A DNA stretch of 12,971 bases from an uncultured Lachnospiraceae bacterium (lineage in GTDB: Bacteria; Bacillota; Clostridia; Lachnospirales; Lachnospiraceae): the NCBI GenBank assembly GCA_937915975.1, contig CALGGL010000004.1, positions 1 through 12,971 on the forward strand, read 5' to 3'. Of this stretch, positions 1-7,471 are shown one piece after another. The translations under genes were made by a program, and so were the position numbers. Below the pieces are notes generated by a model, which made no database searches, was not told where the DNA came from, and saw nothing but the letters and a program-made list of their open reading frames with translations. Each line of letters begins with the position of its first letter. The stretch's first letter is position 1.

Positions 1-263
1 GATAATCTAAGTATTTCAAGTTTTTCCAATTGTTTTATAATATTGGCAGTATCAACGGAAAAAACAATCTCAACAAGTCCGTCCTCCTCGCCATTTCTAA
101 GCAGATCCTTGTTAAAGCGTTCGCCCAAACATATCCCAAGCGATCCGATTATGATTGATTTACCGGCTCCGGTTTCTCCCGTAAGAATATTAAGCCCGTC
201 CTCAAAGCCTACATCAATATCATCGATTAATGCAATATTTTTAATGTGTAAATTTAATAACAT
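1..263 (-). CDS. recN: DNA repair ATPase RecN, N-terminal part (runs off the window)
   Basis: RecN is an SMC-like ATPase that acts on DNA double-strand breaks during recombinational repair in the cytoplasm. Only the first 87 codons are present; the gene continues beyond base 1. The visible protein begins MLLNLHIKNIALIDDIDVGF and has the Walker A motif GETGAGKS at residues 29-36, followed by a typical LGERF stretch; this order is characteristic of the RecN N-terminal head. The ATG at 263-261 is supported by a GGAG element at 276-273, 9 nt upstream. The start lies inside argR, so the two genes overlap by 23 nt in different frames, which suggests coupled translation. argR-recN adjacency is the conserved Firmicutes order. 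The coiled coil and Walker B part cannot be seen. Confidence 0.93.
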   Translation of the reverse strand, partial: MLLNLHIKNIALIDDIDVGFEDGLNILTGETGAGKSIIIGSLGICLGERFNKDLLRNGEEDGLVEIVFSVDTANIIKQLEKLEILRL

Positions 264-705
264 CGTTTATTTCTCCAATTACCTTTTCTGCCATATTTTT
301 ATCTCTTATGGCAAGGAACAATGTATCATCACCTGCTATGCAGCCCATGATTTCATCAATTCTAAGACTGTCTACAGAGGCTCCGACAGCCATAGCCATG
401 CCGGCAACTGTTTTAATCACAACAATATTTTCCGAATACTCCATGGAAACAATACTGTTTTTTAATACCTGAATATATGATGCTTCATCCTTAACATCAC
501 TTTCCGAAATATTATTTAAAGCATATTTCTTGCCTCCGCCGTCATAGCTGACTTTTTTTAAATTAAGCTCTCTTATATCTCTTGATATAGTAGCCTGTGT
601 TGTATTGAAGCCTTCCTTTATAAGAAGGTTAAGCAGCTCTTCCTGTGTTTCTACATTATGTGTAGAAATGATATTTTTTATAACTTCTTGGCGATTTCGC
701 TTCAT
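241..705 (-). CDS. argR: Arginine repressor ArgR/AhrC
   Basis: This is a hexameric arginine-responsive regulator that binds ARG boxes, represses arginine biosynthesis and in some species activates catabolism. The 154-residue length is normal for the family. The N-terminal winged helix carries TQATISRDIRELNL at residues 36-49, the signature recognition helix. The C-terminal oligomerisation and arginine-binding domain carries GCIAGDDT at 121-128, with the aspartate pair that contacts arginine. The ATG at 705 has a GGAGG at 720-716, which overlaps the end of nadK (6-nt gap between the genes). The 3' end overlaps the start of recN. Nothing in the window besides argR itself belongs to arginine metabolism, so its presence here reflects conserved gene order rather than local targets. 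I saw no obvious ARG box in front of the gene. Confidence 0.95.
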   Translation of the reverse strand: MKRNRQEVIKNIISTHNVETQEELLNLLIKEGFNTTQATISRDIRELNLKKVSYDGGGKKYALNNISESDVKDEASYIQVLKNSIVSMEYSENIVVIKTVAGMAMAVGASVDSLRIDEIMGCIAGDDTLFLAIRDKNMAEKVIGEINDVIKFTH

Positions 706-711
706 ATAAAA

Positions 712-1548
712 CTAACCTCCAATCTTATCACGCAGAACACGATAAAAATTTAAATCGTAAAGCTTAATAAGCTCTATCTCCTTTTTTGATTTTTTTACCG
801 TAATCGTATCTCCTGCTGAAAGCTCCCTGTTATTACTGCCGTCAAAGGAAACTATTGCTTCAGTTTCCTGTGTTTTTCTCTTTTTTATTATTTCAATTTT
901 TATAATATCCTTACTGTCAAAGACAATACTTTTTGTAGTAAGTGAATGCGGCGATATAGGTGTTACAACTATAGCCTTTGACTTCGGACTTACTATCGGT
1001 CCTCCCGCAGATAAGTTATAGCCGGTTGAACCGGTAGGTGTTGCCACTATAACTCCGTCAGCCTCATAGGTATCGAGAAGTTCATCATTTACATATATAT
1101 TCAGACCGATTATACGTGAAAAACCGGCTCTGGTAATTACAACATCGTTAAGCGAGGTATAGGTTTTATTCTCGAATGTACCGTCAATCATCATACGTTT
1201 TTCGAGCATATAATCCCCTGCCAAAAGCCTGTCTAAGGCCTCATAAAGATTGGAAACCTCAACCTCGGTAAGAAAACCTATGGTACCAAGATTAATTCCA
1301 AGCAGCGGAACATCATGACTGCCTATTCCTGCCGCAGCTCTAAGCATGGTCCCGTCACCGCCTATAACTATAACCGCCTTGGCATCACTTATATATTCTT
1401 CCTTGATGTCTGTACCGTCATAATCATTTATTACATCACTTACAATACAGGCTTTTGCACCTTTTTTTTCAATGTATTCAACTGTTTTTTTACTTAGTGC
1501 CAAATCAATATCCTTATCATTATTGGCAAGAACAAGATATTTATTCAT
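712..1548 (-). CDS. nadK: NAD kinase (ATP/polyphosphate-NAD+ kinase)
   Basis: It phosphorylates NAD+ to NADP+ in the cytoplasm and so sets the NADP(H) pool. From the ATG at 1548 the protein has 278 residues. It shows the family motif GGDGT at residues 63-67, the LNDVV strand near 133-137 and the Gly-rich TPTGSTGYNLSAGGP block at about 170-184 that binds NAD. A longer frame to 1608 exists but would overlap tlyA by 35 nt and has no matching homology; the ATG at 1548 has AAGGAG at 1561-1556, 7 nt upstream, and yields the usual N-terminus (MNKYLVLANNDKD). The gene lies 25 nt after tlyA and ends inside the argR ribosome binding site. In B. subtilis nadK-like genes are not in this block, but placement between tlyA and argR is, to my knowledge, common in clostridia. 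Confidence 0.95.
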   Translation of the reverse strand: MNKYLVLANNDKDIDLALSKKTVEYIEKKGAKACIVSDVINDYDGTDIKEEYISDAKAVIVIGGDGTMLRAAAGIGSHDVPLLGINLGTIGFLTEVEVSNLYEALDRLLAGDYMLEKRMMIDGTFENKTYTSLNDVVITRAGFSRIIGLNIYVNDELLDTYEADGVIVATPTGSTGYNLSAGGPIVSPKSKAIVVTPISPHSLTTKSIVFDSKDIIKIEIIKKRKTQETEAIVSFDGSNNRELSAGDTITVKKSKKEIELIKLYDLNFYRVLRDKIGG

Positions 1549-1555
1549 CCCGTGG

Positions 1556-1561
1556 CTCCTT
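1556..1561 (-). promoter_or_regulatory. Ribosome binding site that fixes the nadK start
   Basis: AAGGAG on the minus strand lies 7 nt before the ATG at 1548-1546. It decides in favour of the 278-residue form of NAD kinase over an upstream in-frame start at 1608, which lies within the tlyA coding sequence. Confidence 0.8.
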
Positions 1562-1573
1562 ACATTTTCACAC

Positions 1574-2416
1574 TCATCTATCAAGAGTATCGTGTGATAA
1601 TTCGACAACCTTTTCTATATCAATTGTATCGCTTTTTGAATTCTTATTCATTATTTTTTTATATGTATCAGCCGACTTTGTCAGATAAAGCAAATACTCT
1701 ATATTACCCTCAGGTCCCTTAACCGGAGAAAAATCCAGCATGAGCGGTTTTAGTTCAATAGTTTTTGCATATGCAATAACCATATCTATAACCTCGGCAT
1801 GAACCCTCTTATCTCTAACAACTCCTTTTTTTCCGACCTTTTCTCTTCCTGCTTCAAACTGAGGCTTAATCAGACAGACGATACATCCGTCCTCCTTTAG
1901 CAGATTTTTAACAGGAAGTAATACCTTTGTTAAAGAAATAAATGATACATCTATCGATGCAAAATCAAGAAGCTCCTCTATATCCGAGGGTTTAACATAT
2001 CTTATGTTGGTCTTTTCCATACAGACAACACGAGCATCATTTCTAAGTCCCCAGTCGAGCTGCCCATGACCTACATCCACGGAATAAACCTTAACTGCGC
2101 CGTTTTGAAGCATACAGTCCGTAAACCCTCCCGTGGAAGCACCCACATCCATACATATCTTACCTGCAAGTTCAATATCAAAGCTTGTCATCGCCTTTTC
2201 AAGCTTAAGTCCCCCGCGGCTTACATACTTAAGTGTACTTCCCTTTACGACAATATCCGCATTTTCCGGAAATGTACTTCCTGCCTTATCCTCTTTTTCT
2301 CCATCTACATAAACTATACCTGACATTATTATTGCCTTTGCTTTCTCGCGTGAAGCTGCAAGACCTCTTTCGACAAGCAAAACATCAAGTCTTTCTTTCT
2401 TTATCTTTTCCTGCAT
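1574..2416 (-). CDS. tlyA: TlyA-family S4-domain 2'-O-methyltransferase / hemolysin-like protein
   Basis: TlyA proteins are SAM-dependent methyltransferases; the mycobacterial enzyme modifies 16S and 23S rRNA, and the B. subtilis homologue is YqxC. The 280-residue protein starts with an S4 RNA-binding domain (about residues 8-67) and continues with an FtsJ-like fold: SAM motif DVGASTGGFTD at 90-100, and candidate K-D-K-E catalytic residues K71 (SRGGLKLEKA), D156 (DVSFIS), K184 (KPQFEAG) and E239 (NIEYLL). All four are therefore present, consistent with an active enzyme. The last 35 or so residues are a polar extension with no recognisable domain. The ATG at 2416 has AGGGA about 8 nt upstream. 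It follows dxs after 53 nt. The target nucleotide cannot be inferred from sequence alone. Confidence 0.93.
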   Translation of the reverse strand: MQEKIKKERLDVLLVERGLAASREKAKAIIMSGIVYVDGEKEDKAGSTFPENADIVVKGSTLKYVSRGGLKLEKAMTSFDIELAGKICMDVGASTGGFTDCMLQNGAVKVYSVDVGHGQLDWGLRNDARVVCMEKTNIRYVKPSDIEELLDFASIDVSFISLTKVLLPVKNLLKEDGCIVCLIKPQFEAGREKVGKKGVVRDKRVHAEVIDMVIAYAKTIELKPLMLDFSPVKGPEGNIEYLLYLTKSADTYKKIMNKNSKSDTIDIEKVVELSHDTLDR

Positions 2417-2469
2417 TTTTATATCCCTGTTGTTATTAACATATAATAATCGGCACTGCCTGTTACGTT

Positions 2470-4338
2470 TTAAATATACTCATTTATAGCTTCATATATC
2501 TTATCCGCACTGATTCCAAGCATATCCCTAAGCTCGGAAATCTTTCCGTGAGATACGATATCCTGTTTTATGGAGGCATCTATATGAATTATCTTACCAT
2601 CCTTATCATAACCCTTATCTAAAAGTGCCGAAGCAAGGAGCTCACCATATCCGCCCTTACTTATATTTTCCTCCATGGTAACAATTACATTATGGTTGCT
2701 GCATATACCGTCCAGCAAAGCATAGTCAATCATAGAAACAAACCTGACATTAATAAGAGTCGGATTCTTACCGCTATCCTTAAGCTTATTATAAAGCTTA
2801 AGAGCTTCCTCCATCATATTGCCACAGGCAAAGATTGCTATTTCTCTGCCCTCATATATAACCTCACTCTTACCTACCTCAATAGGAGCATTACACTCCT
2901 CAAGTCCTTTGAAAGCTGTGCCTCTTGCATATTTTATAGCAACAGGACCGTCATAGTCGTAGGCAAAATCCATCATAGACTGTAACTCGTACCTGTTTTT
3001 CGGAGCCATCAAAAGCATATTCGGCATATGTGAAAGATATGAAATATCATAAATTCCCTGATGAGTTTCTCCGTCCTGACCAACCAGCCCCGAACGGTCA
3101 ACGGCAAATATAACGTGAAGCTTCTGCATACAGACATCATGTAAAATCTGATCGTATGCTCTTTGTAAAAATGATGAATAAACCGCAACAAAAGGAACAA
3201 GTCCCGCCTTTGCCATACCTGCCGCAAAGGTAACCGCATGCTGCTCCGCTATACCCACATCAAAGCATCTTTTAGGGTATTTTTCCGCAAACTTAAACAC
3301 TCCCGTTCCTATAGACATAGCTGCAGTTATGGCAACCACATCCTCATGCTTGTCACCAAGCTCCACAAGCTTATGCTTAAATATATCCGTGTAAGTCTTG
3401 TTTGTTTTCTTTTCAATTAAATGACCTGTCTCCTTATCAAAGGAAGCTATACCGTGAAAATAATCCGGATGTCTTTCCGCAAATCTGTACCCCTTACCTT
3501 TCTTGGTCTTGACATGAATTATAATCGGCTTATTAAGCTTAAAGGCCTGCTTGAAAACAGAAACCATATTGTCGATATCATGTCCGTCAACAGGTCCCAC
3601 ATAGGTGATTCCAATCTCATCGAAAAAAGAGCCCGGAACAAAAAACTGTTTTATATTATCCTTGGAACGCTTCAAAATACGAGCCACCTTGGTACCGGTC
3701 TTTGTGGCAAGAAGACTCTGTTCAACACCTGTCTTAAATCCGTTATATGCATCCCCGAGTCTTATGCTGTTAAGATATCTGGACACTCCCCCCACGTTTT
3801 TATCTATAGACATCTCATTATCATTTAAAATAATAACACAGCCGGTTTTTATCTGTGACAGACTGTTTAAGGCTTCAAAGGCCATACCGCCGGTCATGGA
3901 TCCGTCTCCTATAACGGCAGCAACCTTATAGTTTTCTTTATTTAAATCCCTTGCCACCGCATATCCCATAGCAGCAGATATACTGGTTGAGCTGTGTCCT
4001 GTATTAAACGCATCGGCATCACTTTCACATGACTTTGGAAAGCCGCTTAATCCCCCGTATTCCCTTAGATGCTCAAACTCATCCTTTCTTCCCGTAAGAA
4101 GCTTATGGGTATACGCCTGATGTCCCACATCAAAGATAAGCTTGTCCGTAGGAAAATCCATACAAAGGTGGAGTGCCATAGTAAGCTCAACAGCACCGAG
4201 ATTGGAAGCCAGATGTCCTCCGTTTACGCTGACCTTATCAATAAGAAAAGCTCTTATTTCCTCCGCAAGCTCTGCGTAATCCTCTTTATTAATATTTTTA
4301 ATATCGTTTGAATTATTAATACTATCTAATAGCTTCAT
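2470..4338 (-). CDS. dxs: 1-deoxy-D-xylulose-5-phosphate synthase
   Basis: Dxs is a thiamine-diphosphate enzyme that condenses pyruvate and glyceraldehyde 3-phosphate, the first step of the non-mevalonate isoprenoid pathway. At 622 residues it is full length. Visible motifs: the substrate histidine in NGGHLASNLG (H42), the GHQAY-HKLLTGR block (72-84), the ThDP/Mg motif GDGSMTGG at 144-151 closing with the asparagines near 172-174, the catalytic glutamate in VGIAEQHAV (E365) and the transketolase motif DRSGLVGQDGETHQG (414-428). The ATG at 4338 directly abuts the ispA stop codon (TAA-ATG), and its AGGGA ribosome binding site lies within the last ispA codons, so translation is probably coupled. 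Together with ispA it places isoprenoid precursor entry and prenyl chain growth in one transcript. Confidence 0.97.
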   Translation of the reverse strand: MKLLDSINNSNDIKNINKEDYAELAEEIRAFLIDKVSVNGGHLASNLGAVELTMALHLCMDFPTDKLIFDVGHQAYTHKLLTGRKDEFEHLREYGGLSGFPKSCESDADAFNTGHSSTSISAAMGYAVARDLNKENYKVAAVIGDGSMTGGMAFEALNSLSQIKTGCVIILNDNEMSIDKNVGGVSRYLNSIRLGDAYNGFKTGVEQSLLATKTGTKVARILKRSKDNIKQFFVPGSFFDEIGITYVGPVDGHDIDNMVSVFKQAFKLNKPIIIHVKTKKGKGYRFAERHPDYFHGIASFDKETGHLIEKKTNKTYTDIFKHKLVELGDKHEDVVAITAAMSIGTGVFKFAEKYPKRCFDVGIAEQHAVTFAAGMAKAGLVPFVAVYSSFLQRAYDQILHDVCMQKLHVIFAVDRSGLVGQDGETHQGIYDISYLSHMPNMLLMAPKNRYELQSMMDFAYDYDGPVAIKYARGTAFKGLEECNAPIEVGKSEVIYEGREIAIFACGNMMEEALKLYNKLKDSGKNPTLINVRFVSMIDYALLDGICSNHNVIVTMEENISKGGYGELLASALLDKGYDKDGKIIHIDASIKQDIVSHGKISELRDMLGISADKIYEAINEYI

Positions 4339-5235
4339 TTATCTGTCCCTATCAATAAGTGAATTAATAAGCTCTATAAGCTCTTCCTTCACTTCCCCAT
4401 TTTTTACGTCTAAGCCCATGATAATCTCATTTGCTTTATCAGACATATCCTTTACATACTGTTTTGATGCTTCTATACCATGAATGGTTGCATACGTATA
4501 TTTATCATTTTTTTCATCGCTATGAACAGGCTTTCCGATTTTATCCTCTTGCCCTATGATGTCAAGAATGTCATCCTGGACCTGAAATGCCATGCCTACC
4601 GCACGGGCAGCCTCTTCAAGCTTTGCTGCCACATCATCACCCGAACCTGCAAGATAAGCTCCGATTATCATCGGACATTCAATAAGTGCTGAGGTCTTAT
4701 TAAGATAAATAAATTCCAGCACATTCTCATCAAGCTCCTGTCCCGACATATAGACATCAAGAGCCTGTCCTCCGAGCATTCCGTATATACCCGCCTTTGA
4801 TGCAAGCACACCAAATGCCTTTTCCACACCTATATCTCCGGGTCTCTTTGTCATAACTTCTGCCACAAGTTCGTAAGCATAATTAAGAAGCCCGTCCCCT
4901 GCCAGTATGGCAATGTCTTCACCAAACTTTACATGCACCGTCGGTTTGCCTCGTCTTAAATCATCATTATCAAGAGCCGGCAGATCATCATGTATAAGCG
5001 AATATGTATGAATCATCTCCATAGCTGCCATAAAAGGTCCTATAACCGTTTCGTCACCCTTCTTATCCCCATCGGCAAACATATCATAGCAAAGCTTCAT
5101 CATCATAGGTCTGATTCGTTTTCCGCCTGCGGAAAATGCATAATTCATCGCAGTAAGAATCTCCTGCTGATATCCCTTTGCGGTAGGGATATATTTGTAA
5201 ATTATCTTTTCAATATCCGATGCATTAGTTTTCAT
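4339..5235 (-). CDS. ispA: Short-chain polyprenyl diphosphate synthase (farnesyl/geranyl diphosphate synthase)
   Basis: It joins isopentenyl diphosphate to allylic diphosphates to make geranyl and farnesyl diphosphate, the precursors of undecaprenyl phosphate and quinones. The 298-residue protein has GGKRIRP (37-43) for isopentenyl diphosphate binding, the first aspartate-rich motif HDDLPALDNDDLRRGKPT (82-99) and the second, QVQDDILD (218-225), followed by KPVHSDEKNDKYTY. The small residue and tyrosine before the first motif resemble bacterial farnesyl diphosphate synthases, but chain length is not certain without an assay. The ATG at 5235 overlaps the 3' end of xseB by 11 nt; an AAGGAG lies inside the last xseB codons at a rather long spacing (about 13 nt). 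It is followed without a gap by dxs, the same order as yqiD-dxs in B. subtilis. Confidence 0.95.
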   Translation of the reverse strand: MKTNASDIEKIIYKYIPTAKGYQQEILTAMNYAFSAGGKRIRPMMMKLCYDMFADGDKKGDETVIGPFMAAMEMIHTYSLIHDDLPALDNDDLRRGKPTVHVKFGEDIAILAGDGLLNYAYELVAEVMTKRPGDIGVEKAFGVLASKAGIYGMLGGQALDVYMSGQELDENVLEFIYLNKTSALIECPMIIGAYLAGSGDDVAAKLEEAARAVGMAFQVQDDILDIIGQEDKIGKPVHSDEKNDKYTYATIHGIEASKQYVKDMSDKANEIIMGLDVKNGEVKEELIELINSLIDRDR

Positions 5236-5458
5236 TTAGAATTTGAATCTCCTTTTCAACTCCCTCTAAGTTTTCCTTACATGCATTAACAAGCTTTACT
5301 CCCTCAGCATATAAGGAAAGAGAATCCTTAAGACTTGTATCAGGATTTTCCATCAGTTTATTTATCTCCTCAAGTCTTGCAAACGCATCTTCTATCACAA
5401 ATCCATTCTCATTTTCTTTGGAAATATCGGTATCTGTTTCTTTGATTTTATCACTCAT
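5225..5458 (-). CDS. xseB: Exodeoxyribonuclease VII small subunit
   Basis: XseB binds several copies to each XseA and activates the single-strand-specific exonuclease VII. The 77-residue protein has the usual small-subunit pattern in residues 26-74: FARLEEINKLMENPDTSLKD, then SLSLYAEGVKLVNAC and a helical, acid- and lysine-rich tail. The first 20 residues are a polar extension rich in Lys, Glu and Asp. The ATG at 5458 overlaps the xseA stop by 8 nt (ATGAGTGA) and has GAGG within xseA. The 3' end in turn overlaps ispA by 11 nt, so xseA, xseB and ispA look translationally linked. The tight xseA-xseB overlap is expected because the subunit ratio matters: free XseA is known to be toxic in E. coli. 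Confidence 0.93.
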   Translation of the reverse strand: MSDKIKETDTDISKENENGFVIEDAFARLEEINKLMENPDTSLKDSLSLYAEGVKLVNACKENLEGVEKEIQILNEN

Positions 5459-6656
5459 AAAGCTTATCCTCTACCTCACTTACTACCGCCTTAAGGCGTC
5501 CGTCACTTATAGTTACATTTATTTCATCATCTACCTTAATATCCTTCACGCTAAGCAAAGGCATGTCCTCTTTGTCAATATATCCAAAACCGCCTATAAG
5601 CTTGGCAGTTGGAGAAAGTCCGTTCAATCTTATACTTAAAATCTCAAATCTGTGTCGGTAATTATTATACTTATCCTGCACCGACTTTTTAAGTCTGTCA
5701 TAAAGCTCAGACAGATATTGATTCTGATTTTCAAGCTTTGCCATAGGATTAAGGGAAGCCATTTTGGCATCATATTTGTCAAGAGTAAGCTTTGCCATGG
5801 AAAGCTTATTTTTTATAGAAACATCAAGCGAATTCTTATAACCTCTTACCTGATTAACCGTTGTCATTATATCCGGTATGGCAAGCTCACATGCGGCTGA
5901 AGGTGTCGGTGCTCTTAAGTCCGCTGCATAATCGGCCAGAGTTATGTCAACTTCATGCCCGGTACCCGAAATAATCGGTGTATGCGCCTCATAAACAGCC
6001 CTTACAACCTTTTCCTCGTTGAATGCCCACAAATCCTCCATAGAACCGCCGCCGCGACCGATAATAATTGTATCCATTCCCATAGCATCCAGAGTCTTTA
6101 TACCCTTTACTATGGTATCCGCAGCCCCCTCTCCCTGAACCTTTGCAGGATAAAGAAAAAGCTCCACATAAGGATTTCTTCTTCTTGCTATATTTATAAT
6201 ATCCTGTATGGCTGCACCGGTTTTTGCCGTAACTATGCCCACCTTTTTAGGATACTTAGGTATCGGCTTTTTTAATTCAAAGTCAAATAATCCCTCTTCA
6301 TTAAGTTTATTTTTAAGCTTCTCGAATTCCTCATAAAGATTACCGACACCATCAAGCTTTATCTCAGATGCATACAGCTGATATCTACCGTCTCTTTCGT
6401 AAACACCAACACTTCCCGAAACCAAAACCATCTGTCCGTCTGACAGCTTAAAATTAAGTCCCTTTGCCGCACTGCCTTTAAACATTACTGCAGGTATGGT
6501 ACCCGTTTCATCCTTTAAGGAAAAATAAATGTGCCCCAGGCCATGATACTTACAATTTGAAACCTCACCTTTAATTGTCAGGCTTCTAAGTACATAATCC
6601 TGGGTTATAATATTCTTTATATAATTGTTAATCTGTCCTACACTATATATCTTCAT
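5451..6656 (-). CDS. xseA: Exodeoxyribonuclease VII large subunit
   Basis: XseA is the catalytic subunit of exonuclease VII, which degrades single-stranded DNA from both ends. The 401-residue protein begins with an OB-fold DNA-binding domain (about 1-100; GEVSNCKYHGLGHIYFSLKD at 30-49). The catalytic domain follows with VTAKTGAAIQDI (142-153), GRGGGSMEDLWAFN (200-213) and GHEVDITLADYAADLRAPTPSAA (233-255), all family signatures. A coiled-coil-prone segment (about 265-345) binds XseB. The ATG at 6656 gives the canonical N-terminus (MKIYSVGQINNYIKN), and an in-frame TAA lies only four codons upstream, so no earlier start is possible. There is no clear Shine-Dalgarno; the start is 5 nt after the nusB stop and may depend on coupling. 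folD, which sits between nusB and xseA in B. subtilis, is missing here. Confidence 0.96.
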   Translation of the reverse strand: MKIYSVGQINNYIKNIITQDYVLRSLTIKGEVSNCKYHGLGHIYFSLKDETGTIPAVMFKGSAAKGLNFKLSDGQMVLVSGSVGVYERDGRYQLYASEIKLDGVGNLYEEFEKLKNKLNEEGLFDFELKKPIPKYPKKVGIVTAKTGAAIQDIINIARRRNPYVELFLYPAKVQGEGAADTIVKGIKTLDAMGMDTIIIGRGGGSMEDLWAFNEEKVVRAVYEAHTPIISGTGHEVDITLADYAADLRAPTPSAACELAIPDIMTTVNQVRGYKNSLDVSIKNKLSMAKLTLDKYDAKMASLNPMAKLENQNQYLSELYDRLKKSVQDKYNNYRHRFEILSIRLNGLSPTAKLIGGFGYIDKEDMPLLSVKDIKVDDEINVTISDGRLKAVVSEVEDKLYE

Positions 6657-6661
6657 CTTAT

Positions 6662-7060
6662 CTAATTATTCAGCTTGGTTAACACCCCGTTGATGAAGCT
6701 TCTTGCTTCTTCGGTACAATAGGTTTTTGCAAGCTCAACGGCTTCACTTACAGCTACATTAAGAGGGATATCCTCATCAAATTTTATCTCGTAAACCGCC
6801 AGTCTTAATATAGCAAGCTCTGCCTTGCCTATACGGTTAATACTCCATCCGTCTGAAATACCACTGATAATATCATCTATATTACCGATAAGACTGATTA
6901 TTTTCTCAGTCTTATCGGTAATATATGCTTTATCCTCGTCAGATAAATTCTCTATATCATCAAGGGAAAATTCAATCTGCTCTTTCATCTCGTCAACGCT
7001 GTTAAATTCCACCTTAAAAAGGATTTTGAATATATTCTCTCTAAGATTATGTCTTGACAT
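6662..7060 (-). CDS. nusB: Transcription antitermination factor NusB
   Basis: NusB works with NusE (S10) and NusA at boxA RNA during antitermination of rRNA transcription. The 132-residue all-helical protein is of normal length (B. subtilis NusB is about 131). It begins MSRHNLRENIFKILFKVEF and carries the conserved WSINRIGKAELAILRLAVYEI (residues 72-92), PLNVAVSEAVELAKTY (98-113) and FINGVL (121-126). The ATG at 7060 has a modest AGG at about 8 nt. The gene follows the asp23-like gene by 27 nt and precedes xseA by 5 nt. Unusually, the segment coding for about YITDKTEKIISLIGNI contains a perfect 20-bp inverted repeat (see the separate repeat entry), so the mRNA should fold into a very stable hairpin there without changing protein length. 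Confidence 0.96.
   Translation of the reverse strand: MSRHNLRENIFKILFKVEFNSVDEMKEQIEFSLDDIENLSDEDKAYITDKTEKIISLIGNIDDIISGISDGWSINRIGKAELAILRLAVYEIKFDEDIPLNVAVSEAVELAKTYCTEEARSFINGVLTKLNN
6878..6925. repeat. Perfect 20-bp inverted repeat with 8-nt loop inside nusB
   Basis: Left arm 6878-6897 (begins TATATTACCGATAAG), loop 6898-6905 (TTATTTTC), right arm 6906-6925. Every base of the 20 pairs; the next outward pair (6877/6926) and the next inward pair (6898/6905) do not. On the coding strand the mRNA loop reads GAAAAUAA. The repeat lies entirely within nusB codons for a helical segment, and NusB length is normal, so it is not an inserted element. A match this long with such a short loop is far beyond chance for a 13-kb window. 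There is no U-tract after the stem, so it is not a standard terminator. Confidence 0.95.
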
Positions 7061-7087
7061 ATCAAACCTGCTTTCCCACTCTTAAAC

Positions 7088-7438
7088 TTAGTCAAGCTTA
7101 ATACCTGAAACAACAACATTAACAACTGTAACATTAAGTCCGGTCATATTTTCAATAGACTGCTTAACCTTCGCCTGAACCTCTTTTGAAACCTTGGCGA
7201 TATTATTACCGTATTCAAGCTCTACCGATACATCAGCCTCAACATTTCCATCTACAATAGTAACCTCAACGCCCTTTGCAAGCTTCTTTTTTCCAAGCTT
7301 GCTGACAACCTCCTTGGATATTCCGCCTGTAAGTCTCGCAACTCCGTCTACCTCAATAGCTGCTATACCGGCTATAGATGCCACCACATCATCTGCTATA
7401 TTTATCTTACCTATATTTTCTATTTTTTTCTCCTCCAC
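7088..7438 (-). CDS. Asp23/Gls24 family envelope stress-response protein (YqhY-like)
   Basis: The 116-residue protein has the Asp23 pattern: an N-terminal GKINIADDVVASIAGIAAIEVDGV (10-33), then GVEVTIVDGNVEADVSVELEYG (56-77) and the closing VKQSIENMTGLNVTVVNVVVSGI (91-113). Members of this family are small cytosolic proteins, some of which bind the membrane through partners; B. subtilis YqhY occupies the same site and has been linked to acetyl-CoA carboxylase activity, although accB and accC are absent beside it here. The start is GTG at 7438, with a perfect AGGAGG at 7452-7447 and 8-nt spacing. It is the first gene after a sigma-A-like promoter and so probably leads the housekeeping operon that runs to recN. 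Function beyond family assignment is unknown. Confidence 0.9.
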   Translation of the reverse strand: MEEKKIENIGKINIADDVVASIAGIAAIEVDGVARLTGGISKEVVSKLGKKKLAKGVEVTIVDGNVEADVSVELEYGNNIAKVSKEVQAKVKQSIENMTGLNVTVVNVVVSGIKLD

Positions 7439-7446
7439 AATGATTG

Positions 7447-7452
7447 CCTCCT
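7447..7452 (-). promoter_or_regulatory. Consensus ribosome binding site for the GTG-started asp23-like gene
   Basis: AGGAGG lies 8 nt before the GTG at 7438-7436. No in-frame ATG is available at the right place, so this site decides the start. Confidence 0.85.
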
Positions 7453-7471
7453 ATCAAAAAATATTTACCTA

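Noticed and set aside
43..465. Plus-strand open frames of up to about 150 codons, here and across the window
   Set aside because: All lie opposite strong minus-strand genes with known families, show no family wording and lack good ribosome binding sites. They are reverse-strand shadows.
1549..1608. A 20-codon longer NAD kinase start
   Set aside because: It lies within tlyA, has no family resemblance and lacks the clear AAGGAG that precedes the ATG at 1548.
2779..2802. 9-bp inverted repeat CTTAAGCTT / AAGCTTAAG with a 6-nt loop in dxs
   Set aside because: Its inner part is itself a self-complementary hexamer and it encodes ordinary Leu/Lys codons; this size is close to chance level for 13 kb.
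5170..5192. 8-bp inverted repeat with 7-nt loop in ispA; similar 8-bp ones near 847-870, 5782-5805 and 7278-7302
   Set aside because: A few 8-bp repeats with short loops are expected by chance in a window of this length.
5487..5498. 12-bp perfect palindrome CGCCTTAAGGCG in xseA, and TTGCATATGCAA in tlyA
   Set aside because: About three 12-bp palindromes are expected by chance in 13 kb; neither lies in a regulatory position.
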